A DNA stretch of 64,000 nt from assembly GCF_002749615.1 (NCBI RefSeq), contig NZ_CP024201.1, positions 2,356,001 through 2,420,000 of the forward strand, given 5' to 3'. The position numbers were made by a program, and so were the translations under genes. Shown piece after piece: positions 1-7,089 of the stretch. The DNA comes from Caulobacter mirabilis. Its GTDB lineage: Bacteria; Pseudomonadota; Alphaproteobacteria; Caulobacterales; Caulobacteraceae. Numbering within the stretch: position 1 is the first letter of the stretch; each line of letters begins with the position of its first letter. Under the pieces are notes generated by a model. The model did not search any database. It was not told the DNA's origin and saw only the letters and a list, made by a program, of their open reading frames with translations.

Positions 1-341
1 AGGCCGCGCGCCGTTCGCGTCTCGCCTACAGTGCTGTCACGCACCCTGACCACGACATAGGGCTGCAGGCTGGCCTGCAACTCGACCCGATCGGTCAGGC
101 CGTATTTCAACGCCGGCGTCAGGTTGGCCCATGTTCGGGCGCTTCCGCCGCCGCCCAGTTCGGCGACATGGTCGAAGAGGCCAAGCTCGAGCTGGAAACG
201 CCCGGCGTCGAGCGTGCAGGGCGAGGTCCCCAGCCCCGGACGGTCGGGGCAAAGCGGCTTGAGCTCCTCGCCGAATGCAGAGGTCGCCGCCAGAACGCCC
301 GCCAGCGCGGCGCTGATCGCGACCCATCCCGCTCCTCGCAT
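1..341 (-). CDS. Outer-membrane beta-barrel (transporter-like) protein, 3' part outside window
   Basis: Reading frame on the minus strand that runs off the left edge with no stop, so only the N-terminal ~113 residues are visible. It starts with a signal peptide (hydrophobic stretch ending SAFG), then short amphipathic strands including LTPALKYGLTDRVELQASLQ. That strand closely resembles the GLTDRLELQST strand of the barrel encoded at 1797-3080, so the two are probably the same porin/transporter class. A second ATG six bases upstream (347) is possible. The ATG at 341 was preferred because GGAGGG sits six bases before it. Function is inferred only from barrel-like sequence. Too short for the usual gene finders because it is truncated. 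Confidence 0.6.
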   Translation of the reverse strand, partial: MRGAGWVAISAALAGVLAATSAFGEELKPLCPDRPGLGTSPCTLDAGRFQLELGLFDHVAELGGGGSARTWANLTPALKYGLTDRVELQASLQPYVVVRVRDSTVGETRTARG

Positions 342-347
342 GCCCAT

Positions 348-868
348 CCCTCCGCCGCCCTCCGCGACGCGCGTCCGCTCGCGACTCGGGCTGACGGAAG
401 CGTATCGTCCTCGGCGCGGCTTCGGCAGCGAGACCTTCCATCGCAGCGGCCCGCAGCCGCGCCAGCAGGCCTGTCGAGGGATCGAGGCCCAGCCTCGAGA
501 CCTTGCGCCGGATTGTCGCAGTCAAGCGGCGGTATAGGCAGACAATTTCTGTCTACATTCAAGTAAAATCCAACATACTCATTTTGAGCCGATACGGCCA
601 TGCCAGGTGGCGCGAGACTCAGAAACACGCGCTGCATAAGGACATTTCAGGCGCGCGACGTTGAGATGGCTCTGCGACTGAAAGTCAATTGAGATCACGC
701 ATCGCGCTCAATTCAACATTTGTATTATTCAAAATTCTTCCACCGGAACAAGAACTACGGCTCGCCATCCGCGCGAGTTCTACTTTGCCGCAGGCGCATC
801 ATTGAACCGCGTTACGCGATGACACGTTCGAGGCGCTGGAACGGGCTGTAAACACCATTGGAATTCGA
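348..868. promoter_or_regulatory. Divergent intergenic region between OMP and Crp/Fnr regulator
   Basis: About 520 bases without a convincing gene. The half next to the regulator (about 540-780) is much more AT-rich than its surroundings, as expected of promoter DNA. It contains the spaced inverted repeat TTGAG (689-693) and CTCAA (707-711). The pentamers resemble Fnr/Crp half-sites but the 13-base spacer is not the canonical four, so operator status is a guess. Nothing else was recognised. Confidence 0.35.
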
Positions 869-1654
869 GTGATGATGAGGTCGTGGCTGGCGCCGTCATC
901 AAGGCCGCCCATAGAGACCGTCAAGCGGCGGCTGTCCGCTCTCGCCCCCCTCACCGAGGAGGCCGAGAACCTGTTGGGACAGCTGAACGGCCGGCGGTTG
1001 TTCCCAGGGGGCGCCGACATCCTCGGCGAGCCCGGCGAACCGCATAGGCTGTCCTTCATCACCTCGGGCTGGGCGGCGCGCGTCGGACTGCTGCCGGACG
1101 GGCGTCGCCAGGTGCTTGGCCTGCTGCTGCCGGGCGACCCCCTCTACATCGGCCCGCCGACGCCCGGCTTCTCGCCAGGGCCGGCCATGAGCCTGACGCC
1201 GGTGGAGGTGGTCGATGCGGAGTCGGTTCGCGCGGCGGCCATGTCCGGCGAGGCGCGCTGGCGTTGCCTCCAGGACGCGCTTCTGGTCTCCAGCCGCCTG
1301 CACGAGGCCTATCTGCTGGATCAGATCCTCCGGCTCGGCCGGATGAAGGCCTACGAGCGCATCTGCCATCTTCTGCTGGAGCTGCGCGCCCGCCTGATGC
1401 TGGCCGGCCTCAGCAACGGCGGCCGCTTTCACATGCCGCTCACCCAGGAAACCCTGGGAGACACCGCCGGCCTCAGCACCGTCCACGTCAATCGGACCCT
1501 GCAGGCCCTGCGGCGCGAGAACGTCCTGCACCTCCGCTCCGGCGAGGCGACGCTTCTGGACGCCGAGGCCATGGCCGCCGCCTGCGACTACCATGCCCCC
1601 GAGCCGGGCTGGTGGAGCGGGCTGATCACCGTTTCCAGAGCTGGAGCCGCCTAG
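869..1654 (+). CDS. Crp/Fnr family transcriptional regulator (copy 1)
   Basis: A 261-residue one-component regulator. Residues ~20-130 form a cyclic-nucleotide-binding-like beta-roll (LPDGRRQVLGLLLPGD at ~75-90), followed by a dimerisation helix. A winged helix-turn-helix at ~188-225 (PLTQETLGDTAGLSTVHVNR) is typical of the Crp C-terminal domain. There is no N-terminal cysteine cluster, so an oxygen-sensing Fe-S cluster is unlikely; the signal is unknown. The start is ambiguous: GTG at 869 is followed by two in-frame ATGs, with only weak Shine-Dalgarno sequence. It is a paralogue of the regulator at 6122-6907, and the pair brackets the amyloid-like genes. Regulation of those genes is an inference from position. 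Confidence 0.9.
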   Translation: MMMRSWLAPSSRPPIETVKRRLSALAPLTEEAENLLGQLNGRRLFPGGADILGEPGEPHRLSFITSGWAARVGLLPDGRRQVLGLLLPGDPLYIGPPTPGFSPGPAMSLTPVEVVDAESVRAAAMSGEARWRCLQDALLVSSRLHEAYLLDQILRLGRMKAYERICHLLLELRARLMLAGLSNGGRFHMPLTQETLGDTAGLSTVHVNRTLQALRRENVLHLRSGEATLLDAEAMAAACDYHAPEPGWWSGLITVSRAGAA

Positions 1655-1796
1655 CATGCGCGTGGTGCACACCCCCTGGATCGCGACCGGCGAGGGCCCC
1701 CTTGGGCAAGCTGTCGCGCCCCCGGCCAGAAATAACATAGGTTTAGGACGAGCCTCGCCGGCCTCGCCATCGTCCATCCGCCCCAGGAGAAGAACG

Positions 1797-3080
1797 ATGG
1801 TCACGTCGCGGTCGGCTCTCAGGATGACGCTTCTCGTCTGCACCGCGCTGACGGCGACGCCGGCGCTGGCCGCGGACCCCGCGGTCGAGGCCAGGCTGCA
1901 GCGGCTCGAAGCTCTGGCGGAGGCCCAGGCGCGCCAGATCGCCGATCAGCAGACACAGCTCCGCATCCAATCCGATCAGCTCGCCGCGCAGAACGCCGAG
2001 CTCGCCCGGCTGCGCGAGCCGCAGCTGGCCGACATGGCGGGCCGCGGCGCCCTGCTGGCGCCGGATCAAGCGATGTCGACCGCTCCCCGGGAATACGCTC
2101 AGGTGACGCCGCCGCCCTCCCCCGCGACGCCGCCGCAACCGGTCGGCGCCCCGCCCCCGCCCTCGCGGCCGGTCGAGGTCGCCGCCATTCCGGAACGCTC
2201 GGGCGTACTGACGCCGAAGGGGCAGCTGATCTTCGAGCCCAGCCTCGACTACACGCACGCCTCGACGAACCGGCTCGTGTTCCGCGGCATCGAGATCGTC
2301 ACCGGCATCCAGATCGGCGTCATCGAGGCCAGCGACGCGGACCGCAACGCCGTCGGCGCCTCGATCTCCGCGCGCTACGGCCTGACGGACCGGCTGGAAC
2401 TGCAGAGCACCATCCCCTGGGTGGTGCGCTCGGACCGGGTGACCACCCTGGCCCAACGCGACGAGACCATCACCCGCACGATCGACCTGGACGGCAAGGG
2501 CGTGGGCGACGTCGAGTTCGCCGCCCGCTACCAGATCAACCGCGCCAAGCCCGGCCAGCCGATCTGGATCGCGGGCCTGCGGGTCAAGAGCGACAGCGGC
2601 ACAAGCCCGTTCGAGATCGATCGCGATGAATTCGGGATCGCCAAGAAGCTGGCCACCGGCTCCGGCTTCTGGGCGGTCGAACCGAGCGTCAGCTTCCTCT
2701 TCCCGACCGATCCGATCGTGATCTTCGGCGGGCTGAGCTACCTCTATCACGCGCCCAAGGACATCGACCAGGTGATCGGCGATGTCCGGATCGGCGAGGT
2801 GGATCCAGGCGACTCCATCGGGGCCAACCTCGGCTTCGGCTTCGCCGTGAATCCCAGGTTCTCGTTCTCGCTCGGCTACAAGCACAACTACATCTTCCCG
2901 ACCAAGTCCGAGGTCGGCGACACCAAGCAGAAATCGGAAAGCCTGCAGGTCGGCTCATTCACCTTCGGCTGGTCGTATCGGCTCAACGATCGTCTGACCC
3001 TGACCAACAGCTTCGAGTTCGGCGCGACGGCCGATGCGCCCGACGTCAGGGTCGTGTTCCGGCTGCCCTATCGCTTCTAG
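1797..3080 (+). CDS. FapF-like outer-membrane channel: coiled coil plus beta-barrel
   Basis: A 427-residue protein. The signal peptide (1-26, ends ALAA) is followed by a heptad-like coiled coil (~30-75, many L/A/Q/E), a Pro-rich linker (~100-130) and a C-terminal beta-barrel of alternating amphipathic strands ending in Phe (PYRF). This order (trimeric coiled coil, linker, barrel) is that of FapF, the export pore of Pseudomonas Fap amyloid. The barrel also resembles the broad MetA-pathway phenol-degradation transporter family. The start at 1797 was chosen for AGGAGA seven bases upstream; an open frame continues to 1656 without good support. It converges on the amyloid-like operon ending at 3100. 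The FapF role is inferred from architecture and neighbours. Confidence 0.75.
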   Translation: MVTSRSALRMTLLVCTALTATPALAADPAVEARLQRLEALAEAQARQIADQQTQLRIQSDQLAAQNAELARLREPQLADMAGRGALLAPDQAMSTAPREYAQVTPPPSPATPPQPVGAPPPPSRPVEVAAIPERSGVLTPKGQLIFEPSLDYTHASTNRLVFRGIEIVTGIQIGVIEASDADRNAVGASISARYGLTDRLELQSTIPWVVRSDRVTTLAQRDETITRTIDLDGKGVGDVEFAARYQINRAKPGQPIWIAGLRVKSDSGTSPFEIDRDEFGIAKKLATGSGFWAVEPSVSFLFPTDPIVIFGGLSYLYHAPKDIDQVIGDVRIGEVDPGDSIGANLGFGFAVNPRFSFSLGYKHNYIFPTKSEVGDTKQKSESLQVGSFTFGWSYRLNDRLTLTNSFEFGATADAPDVRVVFRLPYRF

Positions 3081-3099
3081 GAGCCGTTCGTCCGGGGGC

Positions 3100-3684
3100 T
3101 CAGCGCGCAAGCGCCGCCGCCTGGACTTCGTCGGCGAGCGAACGCGCCATCAGGATCTGGTTCATCGCGGCCTGGGTCGCCTCGAAGCCGGGCAGGCCGA
3201 GCGTGATGCTGATATCCTGGCGGAAGTCCCGACCATCGCCCACGTTGACCAACAGGTTTGCAACCTGGCCTTCGGAGAAGCGATGCACGAAGGCCGCCTG
3301 GCCGTCGGGCGTCACATAGAAGCCGCCGTCGCCGAGCGCGCCGGGTCCCAGCTTGATGCCCGCCTGGGCGAGCGCGGCGAGGATCTCCGGCGAGACGTCC
3401 GCCGCCGCTGGCCCCGAATGACTGGTCACCGCCCCCTGCTGGGTCCAGGTCACCTGGCTCTGAAGCACAAGCTGGCCGTTGACGTAGCTGTCGACGACGG
3501 CGCTGAAATCCAGCGCCGTGCCGTCGATCAGGATGAAGCCGCCGCGGTGCTCGTCCAGCTCCAGGTCCGACAGCGCCTCGCCGGCCCAGGCGGGCGACGC
3601 ATCCTGCGGAACAACGGCATCGGCCGGCGCCGTCGCGGCGCTAGCGACCCAGACAAGAGCGGCGATGGAGGCGGACCGGAACAT
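3100..3684 (-). CDS. Secreted protein with double-glycine leader-like motif (operon gene 4)
   Basis: A 194-residue protein with a signal peptide (1-23, ends APADA). Residues 38-49 read LSDLELDEHRGG, an almost exact match to the double-glycine leader consensus (L -12, S -11, E -8, L -7, GG -2/-1) cut by C39 peptidases. The next stretch (FILIDGTALDF) resembles the same position of the protein at 4430-4795. The C-terminal segment NLLVNVGD...ITLGLPG (143-165) resembles the C-terminal module of both other secreted proteins in the operon. It starts eight bases after the C39 peptidase stop; its Shine-Dalgarno overlaps that stop, so translation is probably coupled. Likely a peptidase substrate or fibre accessory subunit; no family name was recognised. 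Confidence 0.75.
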   Translation of the reverse strand: MFRSASIAALVWVASAATAPADAVVPQDASPAWAGEALSDLELDEHRGGFILIDGTALDFSAVVDSYVNGQLVLQSQVTWTQQGAVTSHSGPAAADVSPEILAALAQAGIKLGPGALGDGGFYVTPDGQAAFVHRFSEGQVANLLVNVGDGRDFRQDISITLGLPGFEATQAAMNQILMARSLADEVQAAALAR

Positions 3685-3692
3685 CTTGGGCC

Positions 3693-4433
3693 TCACGGTT
3701 GGGGCACGCTCGAAACGATGAGCGGGGTGATCTGATAGAGCGGGGCCAGCTCGCGGGTCAGGGCGTCGATCGACACCACCTCGTATCCGGCGCCCAGCGG
3801 CGCCGTCGTCTTCGCCTCCCATTCGGCGGCGATGTTGAAGCGGGCGGGCTGCTCCCGGTCATGGATGGCGAAGGCGATGCCGTTCCACATGCTCATGAAC
3901 TCGGCCTCGGGAATCTGATGCAGGCCCAAGGCGGGGTCGCCCAGCAGCACCCAGCCGTCGCGCACGCCCTTCAGGACGACGAAGTGCTTGTAGCTGCCGA
4001 CCTGGATCAGGACGATCGCCGGCGTGTCCATCCGGGCCAACCCTTGCAGGTTCAGCCGATAGCCGTCGGACTGCAGCCCGATCGAGGTCAGGTATCGCTT
4101 CATGTCGAGCAGCGAGAAGCCGACCCGCTGGATCTTCTCCCGGTCGCCGACGGCGTACATCGCGGTGAAGACGTCCTGCTCGGTGGTCGCGCGGCCGTAG
4201 TGGTAGTGGAGAAGGGTCGCCAGAGCGGCCGAGCCGCAGCTGTAGTCGTACTGCTGCCGGACGATCGTCCGGAACGGCATGTCGACCCAGCTGGTCACCC
4301 CCACGACATAGGCCGCGCCGCCCTCCCCGCGAAGCAGGGCCTGGGCGTCGGCCGTCGGCGCGGCGATCAGCGCGCCGGCGGCTGCGAGGGTCGCCGCCAG
4401 GCCCGGCAGGGCGAGGCCGCGGCGCCGGGTCAT
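3693..4433 (-). CDS. Periplasmic C39-family cysteine peptidase (FapD-like)
   Basis: A 246-residue protein. The signal peptide (1-30) ends in ADA, with an arginine-rich start (MTRRRG). The C39 papain-like core follows: oxyanion Gln at ~60, catalytic Cys66 in YDYSCGSAALATLL, His150 in KHFVVL and Asp166 in LLGDPALG. There is no ABC-transporter or membrane part, unlike bacteriocin-processing C39 proteins; this matches FapD, the stand-alone peptidase of Fap amyloid operons. The start codon overlaps the stop of the upstream gene by four bases (ATGA). The two neighbours carrying a Gly-Gly motif are the obvious candidate substrates. Family assignment is secure from the triad; substrate is inference. 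Confidence 0.88.
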   Translation of the reverse strand: MTRRRGLALPGLAATLAAAGALIAAPTADAQALLRGEGGAAYVVGVTSWVDMPFRTIVRQQYDYSCGSAALATLLHYHYGRATTEQDVFTAMYAVGDREKIQRVGFSLLDMKRYLTSIGLQSDGYRLNLQGLARMDTPAIVLIQVGSYKHFVVLKGVRDGWVLLGDPALGLHQIPEAEFMSMWNGIAFAIHDREQPARFNIAAEWEAKTTAPLGAGYEVVSIDALTRELAPLYQITPLIVSSVPQP

Positions 4434-4795
4434 GGCTGCGACAGCGGCGCGCCGAGCACGATGCTGAGATTGATCGCGCTCTGGATGTTGTTCTGGTGGC
4501 CGGTGTTCAGGACGAAATTGCCGACGCCGTCGAAGTTGCTGAAGGCGCCGCCGTCCAGGAAGATCTGGCCGGAGCCGATGGTTCCCGCCTGCATCTGGCT
4601 GCCGTTCACGGCGCCCAGCGTCTGCTCGGTCAGGATGAACACCTCGCCCTGCCCCCCTCGGGAGGCGTCCAGCTGCTCGCCGTCCAAGGGGACCGCTTCA
4701 GCGGCGACCGGAACGGGCGCGGGCGGAGGCGAAGGAAGCTCGGCTGTCGGCGGCTGCTGCAGCACGGCGCCGAAGAGAAGCACGGGAAGGAGCAT
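4430..4795 (-). CDS. Small secreted protein with Gly-Gly motif; possible fibre nucleator (operon gene 2)
   Basis: A 121-residue protein with a short hydrophobic leader and a Pro-rich stretch (~14-30). Residues 37-48 read LDGEQLDASRGG, again a double-glycine leader-like motif. The remainder is Gly/Asn/Gln/Ser-rich and free of Cys: SNFDGVGNFVLNTGHQNN at 86-103, then alternating hydrophobic residues to LGAP. This C-terminal part aligns by eye with residues ~259-293 of the repeat protein upstream (NFAGIQNASFNTG) and with the end of the protein at 3100-3684. Good Shine-Dalgarno GGAGAAGG precedes the ATG. By analogy with FapB/FapE it could nucleate or cap a fibre. Not a named family I recognise. 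Confidence 0.72.
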   Translation of the reverse strand: MLLPVLLFGAVLQQPPTAELPSPPPAPVPVAAEAVPLDGEQLDASRGGQGEVFILTEQTLGAVNGSQMQAGTIGSGQIFLDGGAFSNFDGVGNFVLNTGHQNNIQSAINLSIVLGAPLSQP

Positions 4796-4865
4796 CGACC
4801 TTCTCCCGATCTGAAAAGAAAGTCCGGCCGGCGACGGGTGTCGCCGGCCGGTCTCAAGATGCGAT

Positions 4866-5750
4866 CTACGGTCCGCCGAACGTGACGTTGGCGTTCGCCG
4901 AGATCGAGGTCGCCGCTTGGTTCACCGAGCCGAGGCCGGTGTTGAAGCTCGCGTTCTGGATGCCCGCGAAGTTCATGTACGCGCCGGTCTCTGCGGAGAT
5001 CGAGCCGGTGGACATCTGACCACCCGCGCCGCCGGCACGGTTGAAGTCGTTGGCCCCAAAGGCCACCGCGCTCACCGAGGCGTCGAGGTCCTGGTAGGAG
5101 ACGGTCACCCGCATGTTCGAGAAGTCGATGCTGGTGTTGGTCGTGGTCGTGGTCGTCGAGTTGTCGTTGCCGCTGTCCGAAACGGTCAGATGCGTGGACG
5201 AGTCGCTGTGGATCGAGTTGTCGGTGTTGATCGAGTTGTCGGTCTGGGAATTGTCATTCCCACTGTCCGACACCGCGACGTTCAGGTTGGTGTTCGTCGA
5301 GTTGTCGGTCTGCGAATTGTCGTTCCCAGAGTCGGCGACGTTGACGTTGGTGTTGGTCGAGTTGTCGTTCTGCGAGTTGTCATTTCCGGAGTCGGAAACG
5401 TTGAGGTTGGTCGAATTGTCGGTCTGCGAGTTGTCATTGCCCGAGTCCGAAACCGCCAGCGAGTTGTAGCTGCCGTTCACCGACTTGTCGTTGGCGACAT
5501 CATTGATCCCCAGCGTGTTGTTGCTGTTGGTCTGGGAATTGTCGTTGCCGGAATCCGCAACCGACAGCGAGTTGTTGCTGTTGGTCTGCGACTTGTCGTT
5601 GGCGATGTCCGAGACCGCTACGCTGGTGGAATTGGCGCTCGAACCGTTGGTGGCGTTCGAGCCAGCGTTCGCATCCTGGGCCCAAGCGCCCGAAGAGATG
5701 CAAACACCGAGCGCCGCCGCGGAAACCGCGACCAGATACTTGATCTGCAT
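4866..5750 (-). CDS. Asn/Asp/Ser-rich repeat protein, candidate functional-amyloid fibre subunit
   Basis: A 294-residue protein. The signal peptide (1-24, ends GAWA) is followed by about eight imperfect 18-22-residue repeats at ~43-206, core V(S/A)DSGNDNSQT(D)NS, then a Thr run and a C-terminal module (~207-294) with NFAGIQNASFNTG. Mature protein has no cysteine, almost no lysine or arginine in the repeats, and is extremely polar and acidic. Low-complexity Asn/Gln/Ser repeats of fixed period with a C39 peptidase and a FapF-like pore nearby suggest an exported fibre. The start at 5750 was chosen because GGAGG lies eight bases upstream; an ATG five codons earlier lacks one. It lies first in a four-gene minus-strand operon. 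Amyloid nature is inference. Confidence 0.78.
   Translation of the reverse strand: MQIKYLVAVSAAALGVCISSGAWAQDANAGSNATNGSSANSTSVAVSDIANDKSQTNSNNSLSVADSGNDNSQTNSNNTLGINDVANDKSVNGSYNSLAVSDSGNDNSQTDNSTNLNVSDSGNDNSQNDNSTNTNVNVADSGNDNSQTDNSTNTNLNVAVSDSGNDNSQTDNSINTDNSIHSDSSTHLTVSDSGNDNSTTTTTTNTSIDFSNMRVTVSYQDLDASVSAVAFGANDFNRAGGAGGQMSTGSISAETGAYMNFAGIQNASFNTGLGSVNQAATSISANANVTFGGP
5133..5624 (-). repeat. Tandem coding repeats of the candidate amyloid subunit
   Basis: In-frame repeats of 54-66 bases encoding the SDSGNDNSQTDNS units. The first four are each 18 codons; later ones grow to 20 and 22 codons by insertion of NT or AV. Two units carry a variant core (D-I/V-A-N-D-K-S) alternating with the DSGNDNS core, suggesting an original two-unit period. 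The tract is less GC-rich than flanking genes because of Asn/Asp codons and is likely to be length-variable between strains. Confidence 0.8.
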
Positions 5751-6121
5751 TATGCAATCCTCCATGCCGACTATCGGCGGTGTGCCCCTTGCTTCGAGGC
5801 GACTTGGCGGCCCTGGAGCATTGCTCTTGAGCCGCGATGGAGGAAAGCACCGGGCAGAACACCGTTCTTAAACATCTATTAATTGCTCGCCAAAAACTTG
5901 GGTGCGACCAATTGACATCCATTTTGACGCAATTGTTGATGAGAACGACGCAACCTGAGCGATAAATTATGTCGCTCGATTGGGGAAACACAACAATCAG
6001 CAATTGTTCTGCTTAACTCATGATATATTCTGTGGATAATATTTATAAAAAAGTAACCCAGTTTAATGTTGCCCCCGAATCACACGCGCCTTGATGCCCG
6101 CGTTCGATATGGGAGGCTTGG
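5751..6121. promoter_or_regulatory. AT-rich divergent promoter region between repeat protein and Crp/Fnr copy 2
   Basis: About 370 bases with no gene. Bases ~5870-6065 are strikingly AT-rich for this genome. The nonamer GCAATTGTT occurs twice in the same orientation (5929-5937 and 6000-6008), and a related CCAATTGAC lies at 5909-5916. AATTG-centred repeats in a divergent region next to a Crp/Fnr gene are plausible binding sites for that regulator, but this is not shown. The 3' end carries TATAAA-like sequence at ~6042-6050, a possible -10 region for the plus-strand gene. Confidence 0.45.
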
Positions 6122-6907
6122 GTGGAACAACAACTCGCACGCCACACGCGTGATCGTATCGAGGTCTCTATGGATCCCGTCGTGCGGAAGCTGAACAAGC
6201 TTCACGCACTGTCCGGATCAGACATCGATGAGATTCATCGCTGCAGCCTACGGCGGCAGCACTATCATCATGACGCGCAGATCTGTCGCGAGGGCGAACG
6301 GTTCGTCTGCAGGGCCGTACTTTCAGGCTGGGTCGCCCAGGTCCGGGAGCTGCCCGACGGGCGCCGGCAGATCTTCTCGTTCCTTCTGCCCGGCGATCTG
6401 ATCGGCATGCGTCGATCGTCCCAGGCCCATTCCAGCCTGATCGCCATGACCGAGGTCGTGACCGCCGACATCACCCCGCTCTGCGAGCGGGTCGGCGACG
6501 GCCGCTCGAGCATGGCGCTGCAGAAGGCATGCGGTCGCGCCGAGGAGATGGAGGAGCGCATCCTCCTGAACCATATCGTCCGGTTGGGACGGCAGACGGC
6601 CAGCCAGCGGTTGGCGCACATCCTGCTCGAGATCGGCGAGCGCCTGGCCATGGCCGACCAGGCGGACCCCTGCGACTACACGCTGCCGATCACCCAGGAA
6701 AACCTCGCCGACGCGCTCGGACTGAGCCTGGTGCACATCAACCGCACGATCCAGACCCTGCGCCGCGAACAGCTGATGCATCTGCACGGCCGCCATGTCG
6801 TGCTGCTTCGCCCCGAACGTCTCGCCTCGCTTGCCGGCTTCACGCCGATCGAGGAGCAGGGCGCCCGCTCGTCGCCGCGCGCCGAACCGAGGAGTTGGGT
6901 CAACTGA
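6122..6907 (+). CDS. Crp/Fnr family transcriptional regulator (copy 2)
   Basis: A 261-residue regulator with the same layout as the protein at 869-1654: beta-roll with [19 protein letters not shown] (~78-95), dimerisation helix, and winged helix-turn-helix at ~188-220 ([20 protein letters not shown]). Unlike copy 1 it has several cysteines (41, 55, 63, 121, 137, 184), but their spacing does not match the Fe-S ligands of E. coli Fnr. It starts at GTG 6122, supported by GGGAGG five bases upstream; an ATG at 6170 is an alternative. Divergent from the amyloid-like operon and upstream of the glycan genes, it is a good candidate to control either or both. Confidence 0.9.
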   Translation: MEQQLARHTRDRIEVSMDPVVRKLNKLHALSGSDIDEIHRCSLRRQHYHHDAQICREGERFVCRAVLSGWVAQVRELPDGRRQIFSFLLPGDLIGMRRSSQAHSSLIAMTEVVTADITPLCERVGDGRSSMALQKACGRAEEMEERILLNHIVRLGRQTASQRLAHILLEIGERLAMADQADPCDYTLPITQENLADALGLSLVHINRTIQTLRREQLMHLHGRHVVLLRPERLASLAGFTPIEEQGARSSPRAEPRSWVN

Positions 6908-7089
6908 CTCCGAAGCGCCCCCTTCATCTTTTGATGAAGAACGAAAATAAAAACAAGGCGCTAATCAAGTACAAATCAAAAAGATTACCAGTCCCCGCTT
7001 CGCATAGCTCCGCCAATACACAGTCGCGCCGGAAATCGGCAGGCGGAAATACAACCTTGCTGCCCGCATGGGCAAGTGATTGGGAGACT

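Noticed and set aside
37-637. Several frames over the first 640 bases
   Set aside because: Only the minus-strand frame ending off the window edge shows a signal peptide and barrel strands. The others are Arg/Pro/Ala-rich shadow frames.
3081-3102. Hairpin GAGCC/GGCTC between the convergent genes
   Set aside because: Five pairs and no T-run on either strand; too weak to list as a terminator.
3693-4433. Bacteriocin maturation and export system
   Set aside because: The C39 protein has a Sec signal and no ABC-transporter parts. The substrates are themselves Sec-exported and far larger than bacteriocins, which fits Fap better.
5133-5624. CRISPR-like appearance of the direct repeats
   Set aside because: Repeats are in frame with a signal-peptide protein, imperfect, contiguous without unique spacers, and no cas gene is present.
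6122-6907. Oxygen-sensing Fnr with a 4Fe-4S cluster
   Set aside because: The protein is Cys-rich, but the spacing of the cysteines does not match the E. coli Fnr ligands, so cluster binding is not claimed.
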